Assembly (NCBI GenBank): GCA_024405395.1
Contig: JAKSOW010000020.1
Span: forward strand, 1-36,053
Source of the DNA: Kiritimatiellia bacterium
Lineage (GTDB): Bacteria > Verrucomicrobiota > Kiritimatiellia > RFP12 > UBA1067
Direction: 5' to 3'
DNA: 36,053 nt
Shown piece after piece: positions 25,692 through 33,812 of the stretch (the stretch's first letter is position 1; each line of letters begins with the position of its first letter). The position numbers were made by a program, and so were the translations under genes. The notes under the pieces are model-generated. The model saw nothing but the letters and a program-made list of their open reading frames with translations. It did not search any database and was not told the origin of the DNA.

Positions 25692-27218
25692 ATGAAAAAG
25701 CAAATTATTATCTGGTCGTCTTTGGTCGTGCTTGCTGCGGTCGCTGCCGATCCTAATCTTGGCGATACCTGGTGCGTCTCAACCGAGTCGGTTGTCCTGC
25801 GCAAAAAACCTGATCCAATGTCGAAGGCGATCAAGACCCTCAAATATAAAGATCGCGCCACGATTAAGGGCATCGTAAAGGTCGGTATAGAGTTTGACGG
25901 CGATAAGGACAAGTTCCCGGACGATCTCATGCCGCATTGGGCAAAAGTTGATGTCGGTGGCGAGATGGGGTATTTGCCGATCCCTTCATTGGCAAGCGAA
26001 TGGCTAATTGACAACCAGGATCCCAATTCGGCGCTTTCCGAAGATGGTAGCATGTCGGCGAAGAGAGGGTTCTCCGAATCCGAGAATGATGTGGCATTGG
26101 CATCCATGCGCGGCTTTTCGGAGTCTGAAAAGGGTGAGCTTGTGTCGATGCGGGGAGCCGCAGGTTCCGGGAAGGCGGCAGCCAAGGCGAATCCGGCACT
26201 TGTGGCGAAGGTAATTGCCGCCAAGAAGGTGGTTTCGGATGTAGAAGTCAAACAGTTCGTTGCAGAGGGCAAGTTGAAGGCCGAGAAAGATCGCGAAGCG
26301 AAAGAGATCAAGGCCGAGGAAGAGGGACTCTTCGGCGGATTGATGAAAGGTACACGCAGGGCGACGGCCGGTGGGCTGGGATTCGCCTCGAAATTGGCTG
26401 GATCCCTTGCTGGTCGTGACAAGCTTGTCGGCGCAGCGGCTTCTGCTGGGAAGCTGACTTCCGGAATGATCTACAGCGAGGTTGGCCCAGTTCAGGAAAT
26501 GCAGCTTGGACGTGTGGTGGCGGCTCGCGTATTGCCGCTTTATCCGGTTCTCGACGAGAATCATCCAGCCAGTGTCTATGTCCGCAAGGTTGGTGCGGTA
26601 TTGGCTGCGGCATCAAACGATCCCATGCCTTACAACGGCTATATGTTCATAACAGTACAGTCGGACGAGGTGAATGCGTTTGCAGTTCCCGGTGGTTTTG
26701 TGTTCATCACGACTGGAATGCTGAAGTTCTTGAAGGACGAGGATGAGCTGATCGCCATTCTTGGACATGAGATGGGGCACATGGAACTACGTCACGGCAT
26801 GAAGTCTGTTGGAAAAGAGAATGTCCTCAAGCTCTTTTCCTTGATGGCGGAGGTCGGCACCTCTACGGCGACGGACGGGGCGACTGTGGCTGCACAGCAG
26901 CAGCTGAAAGCGCTTGCCGAGTCTCTGTTCGACAAGATGACAACTGCCATTCGCAATGGCTATGGAATTGACATGGAGAGCCAGGCGGACTGGCGAGCCA
27001 TTCAATTTGCTGCGTCATTGGGATATGATACGAAGGCGCTCTACGATGTTCTAGAGCGCTTCAAGGCCGCCAAGGGAAGTTACGGTGGCGCGAGCTATCC
27101 AGAGGAGCGCGGGGCCGATGTCCTGAAATATCGCAAAGGTTTTGGCTGCGATGATGACGATCCGGCTTCTGGCCGTGATGTGCGTGCGGCGCGTTATGGG
27201 GCCGCGTGCGCTTTCTGA
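25692..27218 (+). CDS. SH3-domain M48-family metalloprotease
   Basis: This 508-residue exported protein has a signal peptide (1-19), an SH3-like domain (about 25-100, WCVSTESVVLRKKPD to GYLPIPSLA), a linker with two RGFSESE repeats (about 125-155), a Lys/Glu coiled part, and an M48 peptidase domain. The zinc site HEMGH is near 358-362 in IAILGHEMGHMELRHG, with the third ligand in MESQAD near 428. BepA/LoiP-type M48 enzymes act in outer-membrane protein quality control; an SH3 domain suggests binding to peptidoglycan. It is placed 40 bp after lipoprotein 3, within the envelope operon. Confidence 0.88.
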   Translation: MKKQIIIWSSLVVLAAVAADPNLGDTWCVSTESVVLRKKPDPMSKAIKTLKYKDRATIKGIVKVGIEFDGDKDKFPDDLMPHWAKVDVGGEMGYLPIPSLASEWLIDNQDPNSALSEDGSMSAKRGFSESENDVALASMRGFSESEKGELVSMRGAAGSGKAAAKANPALVAKVIAAKKVVSDVEVKQFVAEGKLKAEKDREAKEIKAEEEGLFGGLMKGTRRATAGGLGFASKLAGSLAGRDKLVGAAASAGKLTSGMIYSEVGPVQEMQLGRVVAARVLPLYPVLDENHPASVYVRKVGAVLAAASNDPMPYNGYMFITVQSDEVNAFAVPGGFVFITTGMLKFLKDEDELIAILGHEMGHMELRHGMKSVGKENVLKLFSLMAEVGTSTATDGATVAAQQQLKALAESLFDKMTTAIRNGYGIDMESQADWRAIQFAASLGYDTKALYDVLERFKAAKGSYGGASYPEERGADVLKYRKGFGCDDDDPASGRDVRAARYGAACAF

Positions 27219-27247
27219 CGGATAGGGAATCAAAGAGGTGACCGCTC

Positions 27248-28915
27248 ATGGCTACGGATTACGATAAGGCGCAAGATCAACGCATCAGTGAGAACGCGGC
27301 AGCTATTCGGGAACTGACCGAATACATGCGGCAGATCCGTAATTTCCATATGCCATGGGCGGTTAGTGAGAAGCGAACACGGTTTAGGAACAAGTTCGTT
27401 ACGCCGTTTCTTAAGATTTCGGCAGCGGTTACCGTAGGCATGTCGTTGTACAAAGGCATAGCCGTTTATCTTGAGAAGATGAAACTACATAAGATGGCTG
27501 ACCAATATGCGTATGTCGCCACGGAGCTGTATGAGCGGGAGAACAATCCCGAGGTCGCGTTGCCGTTCATTGAAAAGGCGATTGCCATTTACCGTGACAC
27601 GCCCGAGTATCTTTTCCAGCGGGCCTATATGCAGGGGATGGCTGCGACTCGGGAGCTGCTGAATCTCAAGCGGCCATTTACCAAGGCCGAGTTGGATGCG
27701 GCTCATCGTTCCTATGCAGAAGCACTCTATCTGAACAAGATTGAGCCGCAACGTGCAGAGCCATTCATCCTACAGGGGCAGATTCTGTCTGCCCTGAAGG
27801 ACAAAGAGCGAGCCCGTGCCGCGATTGAGAAGGCGGTGGCGCTTGCGCCTGACAATGCCTTTGCCCACATTCGCATGGCCATGATCCATCTGGATTACAA
27901 CGATGTCTCCAATGCCGTCAAGTCACTTGATCATGCTCTCCAGCTTGATCCCAATGCTAAGTGGGCGTGGCTTTGGAAAGGTGTTGTCGCGAGTGATTAC
28001 ACAAAGGATGTCGAAGAGACGCGCCGGTGTTGCGACAAAGCGCTGGAGATCGATCCGAAGTTCGATATGGCCTATTACAATCGCGGATGGACGTACGCCT
28101 CCGACAAGGTGAAGCGGTATGATCTCGCCCGAGAGGAAATGCGCAAAGCCCTTGCCGTCAATCCAGACTACAAGGAGGCCTGCTACGCCATTGGAATGTT
28201 CTACGGGTATGAAGACAACTATTCGATCGCAAAAGTGTGGATGGACAAGGCAATCGCACTTGATGAGAATTTCCTGTCTGCACACAAGTGGCGTGGTATC
28301 ATCTGCGGAGAGATGGGGCATTTCACCGATGCGATCAAGAGCTTCGATGCTGCGATCATGCTCGATCCGATGAATGCTGATCTGTATGTCCGTCGGGCGC
28401 GAATGGAGGATAAGCTCGGCAAGGACGACGATGCATTGCGGGATTTGAGGTTCGCCTACGAGTTATCGCCCAAGGCGAAACGGACTTTATTGTATCCTGG
28501 TGATGTCTATCTCAAGGTTGGTGATTCATCAAAGGCGATTGAGTATTATGATCAGGCCCTAGCGCTTGATGCCGAGTATGATGATGCCTATGCACGCAAG
28601 GCAAATGCACTAGCAGTCGCAGATCGTATTGATGACGCGCTTCTGGCGATGGACCAGGCCATCAAGATGGCGAAATACAAGCCCCAACGGTTTTGGATAC
28701 AGAAGGCGGCCATATCAGAAAAGGCGGGGAGATTGGATGATGCATTAACTTGTTATGTGAGGGCCAGGACTCTTGACGGGAAACTTGCGGAGGCGTGGCG
28801 TAAAGAGGCTGAACTGCTCAAGCGAAAGGGTTCCAAAGCATCTAAGGATGCTTTACGCAAATATGTTGAACTTGTTCCAACGGATACCGAGGCCAGAAAA
28901 GAGCTCAATAACTGA
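27248..28915 (+). CDS. Membrane-anchored TPR protein
   Basis: This 555-residue protein has a charged N-terminus, one membrane helix (about 55-75, FLKISAAVTVGMSLYKGIAVYL) and then nine or more tandem TPR repeats to the end, each with the typical A-x-x-x-Y/D-x-A-I/L pattern (for example AIEYYDQALALDAEYDDAYARKA). There is no signal peptidase site, so it is probably anchored in the inner membrane. GAGGTGA lies before the start. It is the last gene of the run and could be the scaffold that links the inner membrane to the periplasmic parts. A palindrome ATTTTCGAAAAT (28915-28926) covers its stop region. Confidence 0.85.
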   Translation: MATDYDKAQDQRISENAAAIRELTEYMRQIRNFHMPWAVSEKRTRFRNKFVTPFLKISAAVTVGMSLYKGIAVYLEKMKLHKMADQYAYVATELYERENNPEVALPFIEKAIAIYRDTPEYLFQRAYMQGMAATRELLNLKRPFTKAELDAAHRSYAEALYLNKIEPQRAEPFILQGQILSALKDKERARAAIEKAVALAPDNAFAHIRMAMIHLDYNDVSNAVKSLDHALQLDPNAKWAWLWKGVVASDYTKDVEETRRCCDKALEIDPKFDMAYYNRGWTYASDKVKRYDLAREEMRKALAVNPDYKEACYAIGMFYGYEDNYSIAKVWMDKAIALDENFLSAHKWRGIICGEMGHFTDAIKSFDAAIMLDPMNADLYVRRARMEDKLGKDDDALRDLRFAYELSPKAKRTLLYPGDVYLKVGDSSKAIEYYDQALALDAEYDDAYARKANALAVADRIDDALLAMDQAIKMAKYKPQRFWIQKAAISEKAGRLDDALTCYVRARTLDGKLAEAWRKEAELLKRKGSKASKDALRKYVELVPTDTEARKELNN

Positions 28916-28948
28916 TTTTCGAAAATTTCGAGAATTTTTGCTGGCACT

Positions 28949-28991
28949 AACGGGAAGTTGATTTCCTGGTGATGCGTGACGCGAAGCCTTT
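28949..28991 (+). pseudogene. Relic of a DUF4143 ATPase gene (C-terminal nuclease-like core)
   Basis: About 43 bases match 8811-8853 inside ATPase 1 with three mismatches by eye, and still encode REVDFLVMRDAKPF in one frame. Nothing of the flanking gene remains. The fragment runs directly into the ECF-type promoter copy c. Confidence 0.7.
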
Positions 28992-28997
28992 TAGCGC

Positions 28998-29025
28998 TGT
29001 CATTTTGTTTTTTCGTTTCCGTATC
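28998..29025 (+). promoter_or_regulatory. ECF-type promoter element, copy c
   Basis: TGTCAT (28998-29003), 16 bp of T-rich spacer, CGTATC (29020-29025). It lies about 75 bp before the small protein at 29098. The upstream T-rich block of other copies is replaced by the ATPase relic. Confidence 0.55.
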
Positions 29026-29097
29026 TTATTTTAGTCAAGGAATGTTTGTGCAAAGATTTTAGTTAAATGAGGTAATATAGAAAGGAGAGTTGCATAA

Positions 29098-29280
29098 ATG
29101 AAGCAATTTTTTCAAAAAGCGTGGGCAAAATCCAAGAAGCCGTTAAAGCTCATTTGCTACATTTATGGCGCAATGATGGTTGATGGCTTCATGATTACGG
29201 TTTTTGGTGATAGCGCACATGTTTTCTTCGAACCTGCTTGGATAGCAACCTGTTTCAGTTGTGGCATTCAAGAATTCTGA
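29098..29280 (+). CDS. Small protein with hydrophobic middle, unknown
   Basis: This 60-residue frame has a good AAGGAGA box eleven bases upstream and follows ECF-type promoter copy c. A basic start (MKQFFQKAWAKSKKPLK) leads to a hydrophobic stretch (about 18-36) and a C-terminus with two cysteines. It could be a small membrane protein or the truncated start of a longer one. No family is recognised. Confidence 0.45.
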   Translation: MKQFFQKAWAKSKKPLKLICYIYGAMMVDGFMITVFGDSAHVFFEPAWIATCFSCGIQEF

Positions 29281-29405
29281 TGACCAGCGGCAGTTGTCTC
29301 TCAAGGAGGTTTCCGTGGTGAAAAATCGGAGATGAGTGTTGGGCTCATCGGCCCCGCCATCGGAGCGCAGACGATTGTCGTTTGGTGCAAATCCTCGATT
29401 CAATT

Positions 29406-29434
29406 TTGCATCTGCACCGAAAGGATGTTATATT
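29406..29434 (+). promoter_or_regulatory. Sigma70-type promoter before an ATPase gene relic
   Basis: TTGCAT (29406-29411), 17 bp, TATATT (29429-29434). It is followed by a GGAGAG box and an ATG at 29456. A related 31-bp stretch around 29384-29403 recurs near 35802-35821. Confidence 0.5.
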
Positions 29435-29455
29435 TTCGGTGATTGGAGAGATGGA

Positions 29456-29512
29456 ATGATCACGCGTGAAATGCGGCAAACGGCCAGAAAACTGGCTCAT
29501 CGAAGTTTTTAG
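29456..29512 (+). pseudogene. 18-codon stub resembling a DUF4143 ATPase N-terminus
   Basis: It has a promoter, a ribosome binding site (GGAGAG, five bases before) and a frame reading MITREMRQTARKLAHRSF, then a stop. The MITREL...LA pattern is a common opening of DUF4143 ATPases just before the Walker A loop. It is probably the 5' end of a lost gene; the match is short. Confidence 0.3.
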
Positions 29513-29551
29513 ATATAAGAAGAGTGGCGTGCGTCCTCCTTTCTGCTTGAT

Positions 29552-29608
29552 AAACTCCGATCGGCGTGGCTCCGCTAACGCTCTCGCCGAATGGTCTGGG
29601 CTTCGCGA
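29552..29608. repeat. 57-bp inverted repeat, left arm
   Basis: It is the reverse complement of 30179-30235 with one mismatch. The arms flank the GxxExxY gene and its promoter. Each arm has inner dyad character (GGCG...CGCC around GCTAACGC). No target-site duplication is visible outside the arms. Confidence 0.92.
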
Positions 29609-29674
29609 CCAACCAATCATTTCAAGCCGACAACGAAATGATTTTCCGGAGGTGATTTTTCGGAACAGGAGGAG

Positions 29675-29703
29675 TTTCCTTCAGACCTCCTCTTTGATAC
29701 AAT
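29675..29703 (+). promoter_or_regulatory. Promoter of the GxxExxY gene, leaderless
   Basis: TACAAT (29698-29703) lies seven bases before the ATG, as in ATPases 1 and 2. The -35 (TTTCCT, 29675-29680, 17-bp spacer) is poor. An 11-bp inverted repeat, CAGACCTCCTC (29682-29692) and GAGGAGGTCTG (30108-30118), spans the gene. Confidence 0.5.
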
Positions 29704-29710
29704 ATAAGCC

Positions 29711-30151
29711 ATGAAACTTCAAGACAATCCGAAGGCATATGCGATCATGGCATGTGCACTCAAAGTGCATGACATACTGAAGGACGGCTTTCTTGAGTCG
29801 GCTTACGGGGACGCTCTTGAGATTGAGTTCAAGAAGGCTGGGATCCCTTATGTTCGAGAAGATCCGGTAAGAATTTTCTACGACGGACAGGAGCTTCCGA
29901 CTCGTTATAGGGCCGATTTTACGTGTTATGATCGACAGTACCTTGTCGAGCTCAAGGCGATCAAGACCTTGACGAAGGTCGAGTGGGCGCAGGTTATGCA
30001 TTATCTTCATGCGACACAAATACCGTATGCCATGCTATTGAACTTCGGGCAGACAAAACTACAGTTCGAGACCTTTGACTTGGCGTCATTGCAGGCAAGA
30101 GACAAGCGAGGAGGTCTGGAGAAAACATCCTCCAGAGACGAAAGATCCTGA
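29711..30151 (+). CDS. GxxExxY protein (PD-(D/E)XK-like fold)
   Basis: This 146-residue member of the GxxExxY family shows GFLESAY (about 26-32), the beta core YRADFTCYDRQYLVELKAI (about 59-77) with the D...ExK pattern of the PD-(D/E)XK nuclease fold, then WAQVMHYLHAT and LLNFG. The last 20 residues are an unconserved charged tail. These proteins are common and multi-copy in environmental and PVC bacteria; the function is unknown. The gene has its own leaderless promoter and is framed by 57-bp inverted repeats, so it looks like a discrete inserted cassette. Confidence 0.93.
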   Translation: MKLQDNPKAYAIMACALKVHDILKDGFLESAYGDALEIEFKKAGIPYVREDPVRIFYDGQELPTRYRADFTCYDRQYLVELKAIKTLTKVEWAQVMHYLHATQIPYAMLLNFGQTKLQFETFDLASLQARDKRGGLEKTSSRDERS

Positions 30152-30178
30152 GTGTCCGGCGGAAAAGCGAATGTAGAA

Positions 30179-30235
30179 TCGCGAAGCCCAGACCATTCGG
30201 CGAGAGCGTTAGCGGAGCCACGCCGGTCGGAGTTT
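30179..30235. repeat. 57-bp inverted repeat, right arm
   Basis: The partner of 29552-29608, 28 bp after the GxxExxY stop codon. After this arm about 110 bp lead to the FGE-like gene at 30348. Confidence 0.92.
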
Positions 30236-30347
30236 CAAACACAAATCAAGAGGGTATTCCATTAAAAACTTCCAAGAGCCCTTTTATTTGGGGCGGCAGC
30301 GAATCTGCGGCGGCTGGAATTGGATTGAAACTACACGGAACATGGAA

Positions 30348-32081
30348 ATGAAGGCAGGGAAAGTCATTTTGGTGGGTGTGGCGGCAAGTGTTCTTGCGGC
30401 GATGGCGATGCCTACGCGGCAGGAGCTGGTGCAGGCGAAGCCGACTGTCGAGGAGCTGATGGCTGAAGATCGGGCTGCGCTCAAGGCAAAGAAGAAGACG
30501 TCCGTTGAGGTGGGCGAACAGGCACTGAGGTACGCCGAGAAGGCGGATAAGGAGCCGGTCAAGTATCTGCTGCTGCAGGGCGCCTTCAATTTCTTCATGG
30601 GCGGAGAGGCCTATGACAAGGCAGCTGATGTCATCAATGTGCTTAGGACGGACGTCAAGGAGGTGCCGCCCGACGTCATTGCCGAGCTCATTTCCCGGGC
30701 GGTACGGCGTGCCAACGCCCAGAAGGCCCTCCGGGTTTTCCTGCTGTTACGGTCCGCCCAGGCGAAGGCTCGGGCCCTGAAGGAGATTGATGGGGCCCGC
30801 AAAGCTGCTGCCGCCAAGCCCGCCGATTTGGCGCTGCACCGTCAGCTTGCCGAAAATCTCGCCATTCTGGGCGACTGGAAGGGTGCCTTGGCCGAGTTTG
30901 CCAAGCTTGTCGATACGCCCGAAGGCAAAGTCGCCGCCAATGAAAGTGTCGATGAGGAATTGCCAGCTGCCGCTGATTTCTGGTGGGAGTTCAAGGCCCA
31001 GACCGTTTCCGAAGATGGTAACGCCTTCCGTGTGCATGCCGCGGTGCTCTATCAGCGCCTGATTGACGACACGGGATTGGATGGGCTTAAGATCACGCTT
31101 GCCGAGAAGCGCGTGAAGGCGATGGCGGATCTCCTGGTGGGGGATGCGCCAGAAAGGGATGCCCGCAAACCGCTTTTGGCTTTTGGCACACGCCCTATTA
31201 CGATCACTCTGGTCGATGGGGTCGAGCCGGTCGAATTCGTCTATGTGAAGCCCGGCGAGTTCGAGAAGAACCTTGCATGCCCACCTGCGTGTGAACTCGT
31301 CAAATCGCGGTTGACCTATCCCTTTTGGATTGCGCGCAAGCCCTTGACTGCTGCACAGGTGGTAAAAGGCCTGGGAGATGAGCGGGTGAAAGATTCCTTG
31401 AAGAATCTCTGGGCAAAGACGTTTGGCGATAACTGGTCACGCGTGTTGGCCACAATGTCGCACCACAGGTTTGAAGGGGAATGTGACATAGCGCAGGTGA
31501 CCCAAAAATATGCCGCTCTGTTGCCGCGTAATTATGTTCTCCGGTTGATTAGTGATGCCGAGTTCAATCGTGCCCTGTATCTGGGATATGGGGAGGATGT
31601 GTTCAAGGGAAAATGGAGTGACAAGGTAGTCCCTTCCAGAAAGGAAATAGATGACACGCTGGCACGTTATCCGTCGACAGCAGGTGGAATGGCGGCTATT
31701 CCCCTGAAAGCACCTGATGACTTAGGGGTCTGGGGCATGATTGGCTATGGCCGGACACTAGTGGCGGATTGTTATCTGCCGGAACAGCTCATTTTGCAAA
31801 AGTTGGAAAACGCGGAGTCTGGCAATCTAGTCAAATACAATATCGTTTATCCCGCCAAGAATCCTTTCTTCTATGTCGGTGAGCAGGAAAAATACAGGGT
31901 TAGTGTTCCAACGATTGACATGATGCCAGTTGAAGGCGGCCGGGTGGAGAGGTTTGTGCGTGTGCTGCCCGCAGACGTGAAGAACTGGCACGCACTTAAT
32001 TCGATGCACTCCATGATCCGCCTAGTCATCGGCCCAGATCTGGTTGGCCAGTGGATGAAGAAAAACGGCAAGAAGAAGTAA
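30348..32081 (+). CDS. Exported helical-repeat protein with degenerate FGE/SUMF1-like domain (copy 1)
   Basis: This 577-residue protein has a signal-like start, a helical Ala/Lys-rich part (about 25-260, TPR-like AIL GDWKGALAEF region) and a C-terminal domain resembling the formylglycine-generating-enzyme fold: FVYVKPGEFE (about 297-306), YPFWIARKPLT, YVLRLISDAEFNRAL, DLGVWGMIGYGRTLV and the end VRLVIGPDLVGQW. The catalytic cysteine pair of true FGE is not evident, so it is probably a binding domain. The start is set by alignment with its paralogue at 33901; two in-frame ATGs lie close by. It ends in KKNGKKK. Confidence 0.75.
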   Translation: MKAGKVILVGVAASVLAAMAMPTRQELVQAKPTVEELMAEDRAALKAKKKTSVEVGEQALRYAEKADKEPVKYLLLQGAFNFFMGGEAYDKAADVINVLRTDVKEVPPDVIAELISRAVRRANAQKALRVFLLLRSAQAKARALKEIDGARKAAAAKPADLALHRQLAENLAILGDWKGALAEFAKLVDTPEGKVAANESVDEELPAAADFWWEFKAQTVSEDGNAFRVHAAVLYQRLIDDTGLDGLKITLAEKRVKAMADLLVGDAPERDARKPLLAFGTRPITITLVDGVEPVEFVYVKPGEFEKNLACPPACELVKSRLTYPFWIARKPLTAAQVVKGLGDERVKDSLKNLWAKTFGDNWSRVLATMSHHRFEGECDIAQVTQKYAALLPRNYVLRLISDAEFNRALYLGYGEDVFKGKWSDKVVPSRKEIDDTLARYPSTAGGMAAIPLKAPDDLGVWGMIGYGRTLVADCYLPEQLILQKLENAESGNLVKYNIVYPAKNPFFYVGEQEKYRVSVPTIDMMPVEGGRVERFVRVLPADVKNWHALNSMHSMIRLVIGPDLVGQWMKKNGKKK

Positions 32082-32120
32082 GTCTGGCCTGCTGAAAAAG
32101 CACGGCACCCTCTAGTTCCA

Positions 32121-32160
32121 AATAACCAGCCAGTAAATGGTTGATTTTTCTCTGCAACAG
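32121..32160. repeat. 40-bp direct repeat, copy 1 (before ATPase 3)
   Basis: It matches 35947-35986 with one mismatch. At both sites it lies downstream of an FGE-like gene. Here ATPase 3 follows; at the other site it runs straight into a TCATCCTCCTTT that is found after ATPase 3 (33650). Confidence 0.85.
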
Positions 32161-32216
32161 CTCTGTTTGATGGTTGACTTTTCCCAAAAACTGGCGTAGA
32201 ATACGGTTGAGTTTTT
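32139..32216. repeat. Three direct repeats with 33-bp period at the ATPase 3 promoter
   Basis: GGTTGAYTTTTC-type 12-mers begin at 32139, 32172 and 32205, exactly 33 bp apart. The second contains the -35 box and the third follows the -10, so a bound protein would cover the promoter. Confidence 0.75.
32174..32202 (+). promoter_or_regulatory. Promoter of ATPase 3
   Basis: TTGACT (32174-32179), 17 bp, TAGAAT (32197-32202). The leader is about 28 nt, with GGTAAGG before the ATG, so unlike the other two ATPases it is not leaderless. Confidence 0.65.
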
Positions 32217-32236
32217 ACAGGTGATGGTAAGGCGAA

Positions 32237-33583
32237 ATGTATTTCCCTCGGAAAATTGATTCATATCTCAAGAAATGGAAGTCCGAACTTCCACTCAAGC
32301 CGCTTTTGCTTCGGGGGGCACGGCAGGTGGGGAAGTCTTCTGCGGTACGCGAATTTGCGAAAGAGTTTGACTGCTATATCGAGGTCAATCTGGAACTTGA
32401 TCGCGATATTCGAGCTTTGTTCGATTCCGGGTTGCCGGTTGATGAAATCGTGCGCCGCCTGTCGCTCATGCGGGGCGTGCCGGTTATAGAAGGGCGGACT
32501 TTGCTCTTCATTGATGAAATTCAGGCATCGCAGGCTGCCATTCATGCGCTGTGGGCCTTCAAGGAGAAACTCGGCAATCTGCACGTGATAGCGGCCGGAT
32601 CGTTGTTGGAGTTCGCCTTGCGCAAGATGACCTCGTTCGGCGTCGGGCGGATCAAATCGCTGTTCATGTATCCCTTTTCATTCGATGAATTCCTGACGGC
32701 CTGTGGACATGCAGCCTGGGTGGACGAGAAGCGAAAGGTCGCCGGAGAGCCGTTGTTCGACGCGTTGCATCACAATCTCGTTGAGGCTTTTCGGACATTC
32801 CTGATCGTCGGAGGGATGCCGGAGTGCGTTGCGCATTGGGTGGTGCATCGGGACTACCTTCGCGTGGGGGAGATCCAGGCGGATCTGATCCAGACGTATT
32901 TTGACGATTTCTCCAAGTACGGCGACAAGATCGACCCTCAGGTGCTGCGCGCAACCTTGATGAGTGTGGCGCGTCAGATCGGCGGCAAATTCGTCTACAG
33001 CGAGAATCTGGAGGGGATTCGAGGAGAGAAGATCAAGGCCGCGCTTGATCTTCTCGTCGCAGCCGGCCTTGTCGTGCCGGTCTTGCATACGTCGGCGAAC
33101 GGACTTCCGCTTGGGGCGGAAGTCAACCTGAAGTTCAGCAAGTATCATTTTATGGACAGTGGACTATTGTTGAAGACGCTCGGACTGAATCTCCCGAAGG
33201 GCGATCAGCCGGCGGCCAGGCTTCTGCCGATGACGGCCACAGAGCTGGTCAACAAGGGCGAAGTGTCGGAAATGATGGCGGGTCTTGAACTCTTGAAGTA
33301 TGCGGAACCGTTCGCTCGACACGACCTTTTCTACTGGTGCAATCTCAATCGTTCGGCCAATGCGGAAGTCGACTATGTCATCGAACGCGGCATGAAGGTG
33401 ACGCCATTGGAGGTGAAGTCGGGCACGAAGGGAAGCATGAAGAGCCTTCGCTATCTGATGGAATTGAAGGGGATTACGAGCGCGGTCAGAAGCTCCCTTG
33501 AGAATTTCGCAAGACTGGGCGATATTGAGATCGTCCCGCTCTACGCCTTGTCAAACCTGATTGATGTCAATATGGTGCGGTAA
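32237..33583 (+). CDS. AAA ATPase with DUF4143 (ATPase 3)
   Basis: This 448-residue protein has Walker A GARQVGKSS (27-35), Walker B TLLFIDEIQ (88-96), a sensor-like AAGSLLEFAL, a middle domain (DDFSKYGDKIDPQVLRATL and later), and a C-terminal DUF4143 nuclease-like core with NAEVDYVIERG and PLEVKSG (about 376-397). It is a standard full-length member. It stands alone between the two FGE-like paralogues, with a triple-repeat promoter, and seems to be inserted relative to the 3' flank of the second paralogue. Confidence 0.92.
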   Translation: MYFPRKIDSYLKKWKSELPLKPLLLRGARQVGKSSAVREFAKEFDCYIEVNLELDRDIRALFDSGLPVDEIVRRLSLMRGVPVIEGRTLLFIDEIQASQAAIHALWAFKEKLGNLHVIAAGSLLEFALRKMTSFGVGRIKSLFMYPFSFDEFLTACGHAAWVDEKRKVAGEPLFDALHHNLVEAFRTFLIVGGMPECVAHWVVHRDYLRVGEIQADLIQTYFDDFSKYGDKIDPQVLRATLMSVARQIGGKFVYSENLEGIRGEKIKAALDLLVAAGLVVPVLHTSANGLPLGAEVNLKFSKYHFMDSGLLLKTLGLNLPKGDQPAARLLPMTATELVNKGEVSEMMAGLELLKYAEPFARHDLFYWCNLNRSANAEVDYVIERGMKVTPLEVKSGTKGSMKSLRYLMELKGITSAVRSSLENFARLGDIEIVPLYALSNLIDVNMVR

Positions 33584-33812
33584 AGTTCGTAGGCGGTTCA
33601 ACGGCGAAGGCATCTCGCGGAGGCGCAGAGTGCGGTTCGTTCTCCTGGCTCATCCTCCTTTAGCTTTCGGTCTTGAATCATCTGAACGAATGAAAATCGT
33701 AAAAGGTGACTGACTTTTGTGATGTGCAGGGAGTACAATGGCATGAAAAGAGTGGTGGTGCCGCAAGTGTTGCTGGAATCGCGCCATTTTTCCTGAAAAT
33801 TCTTGTTGGCGC

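Noticed and set aside
29466..29714. 82-codon plus-strand frame before the GxxExxY gene
   Set aside because: It is largely the translation of the left 57-bp inverted repeat and of the GxxExxY promoter, and runs into the next start codon.
33743..33790. Small frame beginning MKRVVVPQVLLE after a TACAAT box
   Set aside because: Only 17 codons, with the -10 box three bases from the ATG; a resemblance to the start of ATPase 1 (MKRV) is too short to use.
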